This document shows positions 33,045 to 47,600 of a DNA stretch of 64,000 nucleotides, one piece after another. This stretch comes from Gordius sp. MW1 (taxonomy: Eukaryota; Nematomorpha; Gordioida; Gordea; Gordiidae): positions 17,320,221 to 17,384,220 of the forward strand of contig OZ038527.1 of NCBI GenBank assembly GCA_964036665.1, given 5' to 3'. The position numbers and the translations under genes are program-made. Each line of letters starts with the position of its first letter. Position 1 is the stretch's first letter. The notes beneath the pieces were generated by a model, which was given only the letters and a program-made list of their open reading frames with translations, ran no database searches and was not told the DNA's origin.

Positions 33045-36000
33045 ACATGAGAAATATTGTCTATTTTATACATTTTTAGAAACTTACATAAACGATGAAA
33101 ATAAATCCGTAATGCGCCCGCCATCCCTCCTCTCCACCCCACCGTCCTTCGATTGGAAGATCTGGAAAAATAATTTGGACAATTTATTTTATAAGTCTAT
33201 AAACATGAGAAATATTGTCTATTTTATAAATTTTTAGAAACTTACATAAACGATGAAAATAAATCCGTAATGCGCCCGCCATCCCTCCTCTCCACCCCAC
33301 CGTCCTTCGATTGGAAGATCTGGAAAAATATAATTTGGACAATTTATTTTATAAGTCTATAAACATGAGAAATATTGTCTATTTTATACATTTTTAGAAA
33401 CTTACATAAACGATGAAAATAAATCCGTAATGCGCCCGCCATCCCTCCTCTCCACCCCACCGTCCTTCGATTGGAAGATCTGGAAAAATATAATTTGGAC
33501 AATTTATTTTATAAGTCTATAAACATGAGAAATATTGTCTATTTTATACATTTTTAGAAACTCACATAAACGATGAAAATAAATCCGTAATGCGCCCGCC
33601 ATCCCTCCTCTCCACCCCACCGTCCTTCGATTGGAAGATCTGGATACACATAATTTGTACAATTTATTTTATTATAGTCTATCAACATATGAAATATTGT
33701 CTATTTTATACATTTTAGAAACTTACATAAACGATGAAAATAAATCCGTAATGCGCCCGCCATCCCTCCTCTCCACCCCACCGTCCTTCGATTGGAAGAT
33801 CTGGAAAAATATAATTTGGACAATTTATTTTATAAGTCTATAAACATGAGAAATATTGTCTATTTTATACATTTTTAGAAACTTACATAAACGATGAAAA
33901 TAAATCCGTAATGCGCCCGCCATCCCTCCTCTCCACCCCACCGTCCTTCGATTGGAAGATCTGGAAAAATATAATTTAGACAATTTATTTGATTATAGTC
34001 TATCAACATATGAAATATTGCCTATATTATACATTTTAGAAACTTACATAAACGATGAAAATAAATCCGTAATGCGCCCGCCATTCCTCCTCTCCACCCC
34101 ACCGTCCTTCGATTTTAAGATCTGGATACACATAATTTGGACAATTTATTTTATTATAGTCTATAAACATGAGAAATATTGTCTATTTTATACATTTTTA
34201 GAAACTTACATAAACGATGAAAATAAATCCGTAATGCGCCCGCCATCCCTCCTCTCCACCCCACCGTCCTTCGATTGGAAGATCTGGATACACATAATTT
34301 GGACAATTTATTTTATATAGTCTATAAACATGAGAAATATTGTCTATATTATACATTTAGAAACTTACATAAACGATGAAAATAAATCCGTAATGCGCCC
34401 GCCATCCCTCCTCTCCACCCCACCGTCCTTCGATTGGAAGATCTGGAAAAATATAATTTGGACAATTTATTTTATTATAGTCTATAAACATGAGAAATAT
34501 TGTCTATATTATACATTTTAGAAACTTACATAAACGATGAAAATAAATCCGTAATGCGCCCGCCATCCCTCCTCTCCACCCCACCGTCCTTCGATTGGAA
34601 GATCTGGAAAAATAATTTGGACAATTTATTTTATAAGTCTATAAACATGAGAAATATTGTCTATTTTATAAATTTTTAGAAACTTACATAAACGATGAAA
34701 ATAAAGCCGTAATGCGCCCGCCATCCCTCCTCTCCACCCCACCGTCCTTCGATTGGAAGATCTGGAAAAATATAATTTGGACAATTTATTTTACAAGTCT
34801 ATAAACATGAGAAATATTGTCTATTTTATACATTTTTAGAAACTTAAACGATGAAAATAAATCCGTAATGCGCCCGCCATCCCTCCTCTCCACCCCACCG
34901 TCCTTCGATTGGAAGATCTGGATACACATAATTTGGACAATTGATTTGATTATAGTCTATCAACATATGAAATATTGTCTATTTTATACATTTTAGAAAC
35001 TTACATAAACTATGAAAATAAATCCGTAATGCGCCCGCGATCCCTCCTCGACACCCCACCATCCTTCGATTGGAAGATCTGGAAAAATATAATTTGGACA
35101 ATTTATTTTATTATAGTCTATAAACATGAGAAATATGATCTATTTTATACATTTTAGAAACTTACATAAACGATGAAAATAAATCCGTAATGCGCCCGCC
35201 ATCCCTCCTCTCCACCCCACCGTCCTTCGATTGGAAGATCTGGATACACATAATTTGGACAATTTATTTTATTATAGTCTATAAACATGAGAAATATTGT
35301 CTATTTTATACATTTTTAGAAACTTACATAAACGATGAAAATAAATCCGTAATGCGCCCGCCATCCCTCCTCTCCACCCCACCGTCCTTCGATTGGAAGA
35401 TCTGGAAAAATATAATTTGGACAATTTATTTGATTATAGTCTATTACATATGAAATATTGTCTATTTTATACATTTTAGAAACTTACATAAACGATGAAA
35501 ATAAATCCGTAATGCGCCCGCCATCCCTCCTCTCCACCCCACCGTCCTTCGATTGGAAGATCTGGAAAAATATAATTTGGACAATTTATTTGATTTTAGT
35601 CTATTACATATGAAATATTGTCTATTTTATACATTTTAGAAACTCACATAAACGATGAAAATAAATCCGTAATGCGCCCGCCATCCCTCCTCCCCACCCC
35701 ACCGTCCTTCGATTGGAAGATCTGGATACACATAATTTGGACAATTCATTTTATAAGTCTATAAACATGAGAAATATTGTCTATTTTATACATTTTAGAA
35801 ACTTACATAAACGATGAAAATAAATCCGTAATGCGCCCGCGATCCCTCCTCGACACCCCACCGTCCTTCGATTGGAAGATCTGGAAAAATATAATTTGGA
35901 CAATTTATTTTATTATAGTCTATAAACATGAGAAATATTGTCTATTATATACAACTTACATAAACGATGAAAATAAATCCGTAATGCGCCCGCCATCCCT

Positions 36001-38264
36001 CCTCTCCACCCCACCGTCCTTTGATTGGAAGATCTGGATACACATAATTTGGACAATTTATTTGATTATAGTCTATCAACATATGAAATATTGTCTATTT
36101 TATACATTTTAGAAACTTACATAAACGATGAAAATAAATCCGTAATGCGCCCGCCATCCCTCCTCTCCACCCCACCGTCCTTCGATTGGAAGATCTGGAA
36201 AAATATAATTTGGACAATTTATTTGATTTTAGTCTATTACATATGAAATATTGTCTATTTTATACATTTTAGAAACTCACATAAACGATGAAAATAAATC
36301 CGTAATGCGCCCGCCATCCCTCCTCTCCACCCCACCGTCCTTCGATTGGAAGATCTGGATACACATAATTTGGACAATTTATTTTATAAGTCTATAAACA
36401 TGAGAAATATTGTCTATTTTATACATTTTAGAAACTTACATAAACGATGAAAATAAATCCGTAATGCGCCCGCGATCCCTCCTCGACACCCCACCGTCCT
36501 TCGATTGGAAGATCTGGAAAATATAATTTGGACAATTTATTTTATTATAGTCTATAAACATGAGAAATATTGTCTATTATATACAACTTACATAAACGAT
36601 GAAAATAAATCCGTAATGCGCCCGCCATCCCTCCTCTCCACCCCACCGTCCTTTGATTGGAAGATCTGGATACACATAATTTGGACAATTTATTTGATTA
36701 TAGTCTATCAACATATGAAATATTGTCTATTTTATACATTTTAGAAACTTACATAAACGATGAAAATAAATCCGTAATGCGCCCGCCATCCCTCCTCTCC
36801 ACCCCACCGTCCTTCGATTGGAAGATCTGGATACACATAATTTGGACAATTTGTTTTATTATAGTCTAAAAACATGAGAAATATTGTCTATTTTATACAT
36901 TTTTAGAAACTTACATAAACGATGAAAATAATTCCGTAATGCGCCCGCCATCCCTCCTCTCCACCCCACATTCCTTCGATTGGAAGATCTGGATACACAT
37001 AATTTTGACAATTTATTTTATCAGAGTCTATAAACAGGAGAAATATTGTCTATTTTATACATTTTTAGAAACTTACATAAACGATGAAAATAAATCCGTA
37101 ATGCGCCCGCCATCCCTCCTCTCCACCCCACAGTCCTTCGATTGGAAGATCTGGATACACATAATTTGTACAATTTATTTTATTATAGTCTATCAACATA
37201 TGAAATATTGTCTATTTTATACATTTTAGAAACTTACATAAACGATGAAAATAAATCCGTAATGCGCCCGCCATCCCTCCTCTCCACCCCACCGTCCTTC
37301 GATTGGAAGATCTGGAAAAATATAATTTGGACAATTTATTTTATAAGTCTATAAACATGAGAAATATTGTCTATTTTATACATTTTTAGAAACTTACATA
37401 AACGATGAAAATAAATCCGTAATGCGCCCGCCATCCCTCCTCTCCACCCCACCGTCCTTCGATTGGAAGATCTGGAAAAATATAATTTGGACAATTTATT
37501 TTATAAGTCTATAAACATGAGAAATATTGTCTATTTTATACATTTTTAGAAACTTACATAAACGATGAAAATAAATCCGTAATGCGCCCGCCATCCCTCC
37601 TCTCCACCCCACCGTCCTTCGATTGGAAGATCTGGATACACATAATTTGTACAATTTATTTTATTATAGTCTATCAACATATGAAATATTGTCTATTTTA
37701 TACATTTTAGAAACTTACATAAACGATGAAAATAAATCCGTAATGCGCCCGCCATCCCTCCTCTCCACCCCACCGTCCTTCGATTGGAAGATCTGGAAAA
37801 ATATAATTTGGACAATTTATTTTATAAGTCTATAAACATGAGAAATATTGTCTATTTTATACATTTTTAGAAACTTACATAAACGATGAAAATAAATCCG
37901 TAATGCGCCCGCCATCCCTCCTCTCCACCCCACCGTCCTTCGATTGGAAGATCTGGATACACATAATTTGTACAATTTATTTTATTATAGTCTATCAACA
38001 TATGAAATATTGTCTATTTTATACATTTTAGAAACTTACATAAACGATGAAAATAAATCCGTAATGCGCCCGCCATCCCTCCTCTCCACCCCACCGTCCT
38101 TCGATTGGAAGATCTGGAAAAATATAATTTGGACAATTTATTTTATAAGTCTATAAACATGAGAAATATTGTCTATTTTATACATTTTTAGAAACTTACA
38201 TAAACGATGAAAATAAATCCGTAATGCGCCCGCCATCCCTCCTCTCCACTTCACCGTCCTTCGA

Positions 38265-41200
38265 TTGGAAGATCTGGAAAAATATAATTTAGACAATTTA
38301 TTTGATTATAGTCTATCAACATATGAAATATTGCCTATATTATACATTTTAGAAACTTACATAAACGATGAAAATAAATCCGTAATGCGCCCGCCATTCC
38401 TCCTCTCCACCCCACCGTCCTTCGATTTTAAGATCTGGATACACATAATTTGGACAATTTATTTTATTATAGTCTATAAACATGAGAAATATTGTCTATT
38501 TTATACATTTTTAGAAACTTACATAAACGATGAAAATAAATCCGTAATGCGCCCGCCATCCCTCCTCTCCACCCCACCGTCCTTCGATTGGAAGATCTGG
38601 ATACACATAATTTGGACAATTTATTTTATATAGTCTATAAACATGAGAAATATTGTCTATATTATACATTTAGAAACTTACATAAACGATGAAAATAAAT
38701 CCGTAATGCGCCCGCCATCCCTCCTCTCCACCCCACCGTCCTTCGATTGGAAGATCTGGAAAAATATAATTTGGACAATTTATTTTATTATAGTCTATAA
38801 ACATGAGAAATATTGTCTATATTATACATTTTAGAAACTTACATAAACGATGAAAATAAATCCGTAATGCGCCCGCCATCCCTCCTCTCCACCCCACCGT
38901 CCTTCGATTGGAAGATCTGGAAAAATAATTTGGACAATTTATTTTATAAGTCTATAAACATGAGAAATATTGTCTATTTTATAAATTTTTAGAAACTTAC
39001 ATAAACGATGAAAATAAAGCCGTAATGCGCCCGCCATCCCTCCTCTCCACCCCACCGTCCTTCGATTGGAAGATCTGGAAAAATATAATTTGGACAATTT
39101 ATTTTACAAGTCTATAAACATGAGAAATATTGTCTATTTTATACATTTTTAGAAACTTAAACGATGAAAATAAATCCGTAATGCGCCCGCCATCCCTCCT
39201 CTCCACCCCACCGTCCTTCGATTGGAAGATCTGGATACACATAATTTGGACAATTGATTTGATTATAGTCTATCAACATATGAAATATTGTCTATTTTAT
39301 ACATTTTAGAAACTTACATAAACGATGAAAATAAATCCGTAATGCGCCCGCGATCCCTCCTCGACACCCCACCATCCTTCGATTGGAAGATCTGGAAAAA
39401 TATAATTTGGACAATTTATTTTATTATAGTCTATAAACATGAGAAATATGATCTATTTTATACATTTTAGAAACTTACATAAACGATGAAAATAAATCCG
39501 TAACCCGCCCGCCATCCCTCCTCTCCACCCCACCGTCCTTCGATTGGAAGATCTGGATACACATAATTTGTACAATTTATTTGATCATAGTCTATCAACA
39601 TATGAAGTATTGTCTATTTTATACATTTTAGAAACTTACATAAACGATGAAAATAAATCCGTAATGCGCCCGCGATCCCTCCTCGACACCCCACCGTCCT
39701 TCGATTGGAAGACTGGAAAAATATAATTTGGACAATTTATTTGATTATAGTCTATAAACATGAGAAATATTGTCTATTATATACAACTTACATAAACGAT
39801 GAAAATAAATCCGTAATGCGCCCGCCATCCCTCCTCTCCACCCCACCGTCCTTCGATTGGAAGATCTGGATACACATAATTTGGACAATTTATTTGATTA
39901 TAGTTTATCAACATATGAAATATTGCCTATATTATACATTTAGAAACTTACATAAACGATAAATAAATCCGTAATGCGCCCGCCATCCCTCCTCTCCACC
40001 CCACCGTCCTTCGATTGGAAGATCTGGATACACATAATTTGTACAATTTATTTTATTATAGTCTATCAACATATGAAATATTGTCTATTTTATACATTTT
40101 AGAAACTTACATAAACGATGAAAATAAATCCGTAATGCGCCCGCGATCCCTCCTCGACACCCCACCGTCCTTCGATTGGAAGATCTGGAAAAATATAATT
40201 TGGACAATTTATTTTATAAGTCTATAAACATGAGAAATATTGTCTATTTTATACATTTTTAGAAACTTACATAAACGATGAAAATAAATCCGTAATGCGC
40301 CCGCCATCCCTCCTCTCCACCCCACCGTCCTTCGATTGGAAGATCTGGAAAAATATAATTTGGACAATTTATTTTATAAGTCTATAAACATGAGAAATAT
40401 TGTCTATTTTATACATTTTTAGAAACTTACATAAACGATGAAAATAAATCCGTAATGCGCCCGCCAACCCTCCTCTCCACCCCACCGTCCTTCGATTGGA
40501 AGATCTGGATACACATAATTTGTACAATTTATTTTATTATAGTCTATCAACATATGAAATATTGTCTATTTTATACATTTTAGAAACTTACATAAACGAT
40601 GAAAATAAATCCGTAATGCGCCCGTCATCCCTCCTCTCCACCCCACCGTCCTTCGATTGGAAGATCTGGAAAAATATAATTTGGACAATTTATTTTATAA
40701 GTCTATAAACATGAGAAATATTGTCTATTTTATACATTTTTAGAAACTTACATAAACGATGAAAATAAATCCGTAATGCGCCCGCCATCCCTCCTCTCCA
40801 CCCCACCGTCCTTCGATTGGAAGATCTGGAAAAATAATTTGGACAATTTATTTTATAAGTCTATAAACATGAGAAATATTGTCTATTTTATACATTTTTA
40901 GAAACTTACATAAACGATGAAAATAAATCCGTAATGCGCCCGCCATCCCTCCTCTCCACCCCACCGTCCTTCGATTGGAAGATCTGGAAAAATATAATTT
41001 GGACAATTTATTTTATAAGTCTATAAACATGAGAAATATTGTCTATTTTATACATTTTTAGAAACTTACATAAACGATGAAAATAAATCCGTAATGCGCC
41101 CGCCATCCCTCCTCTCCACCCCACCGTCCTTCGATTGGAAGATCTGGATACACATAATTTGTACAATTTATTTTATTATAGTCTATCAACATATGAAATA

Positions 41201-44200
41201 TTGTCTATTTTATACATTTTAGAAACTTACATAAACGATGAAAATAAATCCGTAATGCGCCCGCCATCCCTCCTCTCCACCCCACCGTCCTTCGATTGGA
41301 AGATCTGGAAAAATATAATTTGGACAATTTATTTTATAAGTCTATAAACATGAGAAATATTGTCTATTTTATACATTTTTAGAAACTTACATAAACGATG
41401 AAAATAAATCCGTAATGCGCCCGCCATCCCTCCTCTCCACCCCACCGTCCTTCGATTGGAAGATCTGGAAAAATATAATTTAGACAATTTATTTGATTAT
41501 AGTCTATCAACATATGAAATATTGCCTATATTATACATTTTAGAAACTTACATAAACGATGAAAATAAATCCGTAATGCGCCCGCCATTCCTCCTCTCCA
41601 CCCCACCGTCCTTCGATTTTAAGATCTGGATACACATAATTTGGACAATTTATTTTATTATAGTCTATAAACATGAGAAATATTGTCTATTTTATACATT
41701 TTTAGAAACTTACATAAACGATGAAAATAAATCCGTAATGCGCCCGCCATCCCTCCTCTCCACCCCACCGTCCTTCGATTGGAAGATCTGGATACACATA
41801 ATTTGGACAATTTATTTTATATAGTCTATAAACATGAGAAATATTGTCTATATTATACATTTAGAAACTTACATAAACGATGAAAATAAATCCGTAATGC
41901 GCCCGCCATCCCTCCTCTCCACCCCACCGTCCTTCGATTGGAAGATCTGGAAAAATATAATTTGGACAATTTATTTTATTATAGTCTATAAACATGAGAA
42001 ATATTGTCTATATTATACATTTTAGAAACTTACATAAACGATGAAAATAAATCCGTAATGCGCCCGCCATCCCTCCTCTCCACCCCACCGTCCTTCGATT
42101 GGAAGATCTGGAAAAATAATTTGGACAATTTATTTTATAAGTCTATAAACATGAGAAATATTGTCTATTTTATAAATTTTTAGAAACTTACATAAACGAT
42201 GAAAATAAAGCCGTAATGCGCCCGCCATCCCTCCTCTCCACCCCACCGTCCTTCGATTGGAAGATCTGGAAAAATATAATTTGGACAATTTATTTTACAA
42301 GTCTATAAACATGAGAAATATTGTCTATTTTATACATTTTTAGAAACTTAAACGATGAAAATAAATCCGTAATGCGCCCGCCATCCCTCCTCTCCACCCC
42401 ACCGTCCTTCGATTGGAAGATCTGGATACACATAATTTGGACAATTGATTTGATTATAGTCTATCAACATATGAAATATTGTCTATTTTATACATTTTAG
42501 AAACTTACATAAACGATGAAAATAAATCCGTAATGCGCCCGCGATCCCTCCTCGACACCCCACCATCCTTCGATTGGAAGATCTGGAAAAATATAATTTG
42601 GACAATTTATTTTATTATAGTCTATAAACATGAGAAATATGATCTATTTTATACATTTTAGAAACTTACATAAACGATGAAAATAAATCCGTAACCCGCC
42701 CGCCATCCCTCCTCTCCACCCCACCGTCCTTCGATTGGAAGATCTGGATACACATAATTTGTACAATTTATTTGATCATAGTCTATCAACATATGAAGTA
42801 TTGTCTATTTTATACATTTTAGAAACTTACATAAACGATGAAAATAAATCCGTAATGCGCCCGCGATCCCTCCTCGACACCCCACCGTCCTTCGATTGGA
42901 AGACTGGAAAAATATAATTTGGACAATTTATTTGATTATAGTCTATAAACATGAGAAATATTGTCTATTATATACAACTTACATAAACGATGAAAATAAA
43001 TCCGTAATGCGCCCGCCATCCCTCCTCTCCACCCCACCGTCCTTCGATTGGAAGATCTGGATACACATAATTTGGACAATTTATTTGATTATAGTTTATC
43101 AACATATGAAATATTGCCTATATTATACATTTAGAAACTTACATAAACGATAAATAAATCCGTAATGCGCCCGCCATCCCTCCTCTCCACCCCACCGTCC
43201 TTCGATTGGAAGATCTGGATACACATAATTTGTACAATTTATTTTATTATAGTCTATCAACATATGAAATATTGTCTATTTTATACATTTTAGAAACTTA
43301 CATAAACGATGAAAATAAATCCGTAATGCGCCCGCGATCCCTCCTCGACACCCCACCGTCCTTCGATTGGAAGATCTGGAAAAATATAATTTGGACAATT
43401 TATTTTATAAGTCTATAAACATGAGAAATATTGTCTATTTTATACATTTTTAGAAACTTACATAAACGATGAAAATAAATCCGTAATGCGCCCGCCATCC
43501 CTCCTCTCCACCCCACCGTCCTTCGATTGGAAGATCTGGAAAAATATAATTTGGACAATTTATTTTATAAGTCTATAAACATGAGAAATATTGTCTATTT
43601 TATACATTTTTAGAAACTTACATAAACGATGAAAATAAATCCGTAATGCGCCCGCCAACCCTCCTCTCCACCCCACCGTCCGATTGGAAGATCTGGATAC
43701 ACATAATTTGTACAATTTATTTTATTATAGTCTATCAACATATGAAATATTGTCTATTTTATACATTTTAGAAACTTACATAAACGATGAAAATAAATCC
43801 GTAATGCGCCCGCCATCCCTCCTCTCCACCCCACCGTCCTTCGATTGGAAGATCTGGAAAAATATAATTTGGACAATTTATTTTATAAGTCTATAAACAT
43901 GAGAAATATTGTCTATTTTATACATTTTTAGAAACTTACATAAACGATGAAAATAAATCCGTAATGCGCCCGCCATCCCTCCTCTCCACCCCACCGTCCT
44001 TCGATTGGAAGATCTGGAAAAATAATTTGGACAATTTATTTTATAAGTCTATAAACATGAGAAATATTGTCTATTTTATACATTTTTAGAAACTTACATA
44101 AACGATGAAAATAAATCCGTAATGCGCCCGCCATCCCTCCTCTCCACCCCACCGTCCTTCGATTGGAAGATCTGGAAAAATATAATTTGGACAATTTATT

Positions 44201-44643
44201 TTATAAGTCTATAAACATGAGAAATATTGTCTATTTTATACATTTTTAGAAACTTACATAAACGATGAAAATAAATCCGTAATGCGCCCGCCATCCCTCC
44301 TCTCCACCCCACCGTCCTTCGATTGGAAGATCTGGATACACATAATTTGTACAATTTATTTTATTATAGTCTATCAACATATGAAATATTGTCTATTTTA
44401 TACATTTTAGAAACTTACATAAACGATGAAAATAAATCCGTAATGCGCCCGCCATCCCTCCTCTCCACCCCACCGTCCTTCGATTGGAAGATCTGGAAAA
44501 ATATAATTTGGACAATTTATTTTATAAGTCTATAAACATGAGAAATATTGTCTATTTTATACATTTTTAGAAACTTACATAAACGATGAAAATAAATCCG
44601 TAATGCGCCCGCCATCCCTCCTCTCCACCCCACCGTCCTTCGA
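38265..44643 (+). repeat. two adjacent copies of a 3.19-kb higher-order repeat
   Basis: Marker variants recur at a constant offset of 3191 bp. Examples are the TTCGATTTTAAG unit and the ATAAAGCCG, AACTTAAACG, CGTAACCCGCCC, AAGACTGG and CCGCCAACCC variants. The first copy is 38265-41455 and the second 41456-44643. The offset changes to 3188 after about 43680 because the second copy lacks TTC in one CCGTCC(TTC)GATTGG. About 20 monomers of about 160 bp make one unit. The near-identity of whole 3.2-kb units against visible divergence between neighbouring monomers is the definition of higher-order repeat structure. Confidence 0.9.
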
Positions 44644-47600
44644 TTGGAAGATCTGGAAAAATATAATTTAGACAATTTATTTGATTATAGTCTATCAACA
44701 TATGAAATATTGCCTATATTATACATTTTAGAAACTTACATAAACGATGAAAATAAATCCGTAATGCGCCCGCCATTCCTCCTCTCCACCCCACCGTCCT
44801 TCGATTTTAAGATCTGGATACACATAATTTGGACAATTTATTTTATTATAGTCTATAAACATGAGAAATATTGTCTATTTTATACATTTTTAGAAACTTA
44901 CATAAACGATGAAAATAAATCCGTAATGCGCCCGCCATCCCTCCTCTCCACCCCACCGTCCTTCGATTGGAAGATCTGGATACACATAATTTGGACAATT
45001 TATTTTATATAGTCTATAAACATGAGAAATATTGTCTATATTATACATTTAGAAACTTACATAAACGATGAAAATAAATCCGTAATGCGCCCGCCATCCC
45101 TCCTCTCCACCCCACCGTCCTTCGATTGGAAGATCTGGAAAAATATAATTTGGACAATTTATTTTATTATAGTCTATAAACATGAGAAATATTGTCTATA
45201 TTATACATTTTAGAAACTTACATAAACGATGAAAATAAATCCGTAATGCGCCCGCCATCCCTCCTCTCCACCCCACCGTCCTTCGATTGGAAGATCTGGA
45301 AAAATAATTTGGACAATTTATTTTATAAGACTATAAACATGAGAAATATTGTCTATTTTATAAATTTTTAGAAACTTACATAAACGATGAAAATAAAGCC
45401 GTAATGCGCCCGCCATCCCTCCTCTCCACCCCACCGTCCTTCGATTGGAAGATCTGGAAAAATATAATTTGGACAATTTATTTTACAAGTCTATAAACAT
45501 GAGAAATATTGTCTATTTTATACATTTTTAGAAACTTAAACGATGAAAATAAATCCGTAATGCGCCCGCCATCCCTCCTCTCCACCCCACCGTCCTTCGA
45601 TTGGAAGATCTGGATACACATAATTTGGACAATTGATTTGATTATAGTCTATCAACATATGAAATATTGTCTATTTTATACATTTTAGAAACTTACATAA
45701 ACGATGAAAATAAATCCGTAATGCGCCCGCGATCCCTCCTCGACACCCCACCATCCTTCGATTGGAAGATCTGGAAAAATATAATTTGGACAATTTATTT
45801 TATTATAGTCTATAAACATGAGAAATATGATCTATTTTATACATTTTAGAAACTTACATAAACGATGAAAATAAATCCGTAATGCGCCCGCCATCCCTCC
45901 TCTCCACCCCACCGTCCTTCGATTGGAAGATCTGGATACACATAATTTGGACAATTTATTTTATTATAGTCTATAAACATGAGAAATATTGTCTATTTTA
46001 TACATTTTTAGAAACTTACATAAACGATGAAAATAAATCCGTAATGCGCCCGCCATCCCTCCTCTCCACCCCACCGTCCTTCGATTGGAAGATCTGGAAA
46101 AATATAATTTGGACAATTTATTTGATTATAGTCTATTACATATGAAATATTGTCTATTTTATACATTTTAGAAACTTACATAAACGATGAAAATAAATCC
46201 GTAATGCGCCCGCCATCCCTCCTCTCCACCCCACCGTCCTTCGATTGGAAGATCTGGAAAAATATAATTTGGACAATCTATTTGATGTTTATCAACATAT
46301 GAAATATTGCCTATATTATACATTTTAGAAACTTACATAAACGATGAAAATAAATCCTTAATGCGCCCGCCATCCCTCCTCTCCACCCCACCGTCCTTCG
46401 ATTGGAAGATCTGGATACACATAATTTGGACAATTTATTTTAATATAGTCTATAAACATGAGAAATATTGTCTATTTTATACATTTTTAGAAACTTACAT
46501 AAACGATGAAAATAAATCCATAATGCGCCCGCCATCCCTCCTCTCCACCCCACCGTCCTTCGATTGGAAGATCTGGATACACATAATTTGTACAATTATT
46601 TGATTATAGTTTATCAACATATGAAATATTGCCTATATTATACATTTAAAAACTTACATAAACGATGAAAATAAATCCGTAATGCGCCCGCCATCCCTCC
46701 TCTCCACCCCACCGTCCTTCGATTGGAAGATCTGGATACACATAATTTGGACAATTGATTTGATTATAGTCTATCAACATATGAAATATTGTCTATTTTA
46801 TACATTTTAGAAACTTACATAAACGATGAAAATAAATCCGTAGTGCGCCCGCGATCCCTCCTCGACACCCCACCGTCCTTCGATTGGAAGATCTGGAAAA
46901 ATATAATTTGGACAATTTATTTTATTATAGTCTATAAACATGAGAAATATTGTCTATTATATACAACTTACATAAACGATGAAAATAAATCCGTAATGCG
47001 CCCGCCATCCCTCCTCTCCACCCCACCGTCCTTCGATTGGAAGATCTAGATACACATAATTTGGACAATTTATTTTATTATAGTCTATAAACATGAGAGA
47101 TATTGTCTATATTATACATTTTAGAAACTTACATAAACGATGAAAATATATCCGTAATGCGCCCGCCATCCCTCCTCTCCACCCCACCGTCCTTCGATTG
47201 GAAGATCTGGAAAAATATAATTTGGACAATTTATTTTATTATAGTCTATAAACATGAGAAATATTGTCTATATTATACATTTTAGAAACTTACATAAAAG
47301 ATGAAAATAAATCCGTAATGCGCCCGCCATCCCTTCTCTCCACCCCACCGTCCTTCGATTGGAAGATTTGGAAAAATATAATTTGGACAATTTATTTTAT
47401 AAGTCTATAAACATGAGAAATATTGTCTATTTTATACATTTTTAGAAACTTACATAAACGTTGAAAATAAATCCGTAATGCGCCCGCCATCCCTCCTCTC
47501 CACCCCACCGTCCTTCGATTGGAAGATCTGGAAAAATATAATTTGGACAATTTATTTTATAAGTCTATAAACATGAGAAATATTGTCTATTTTATACATT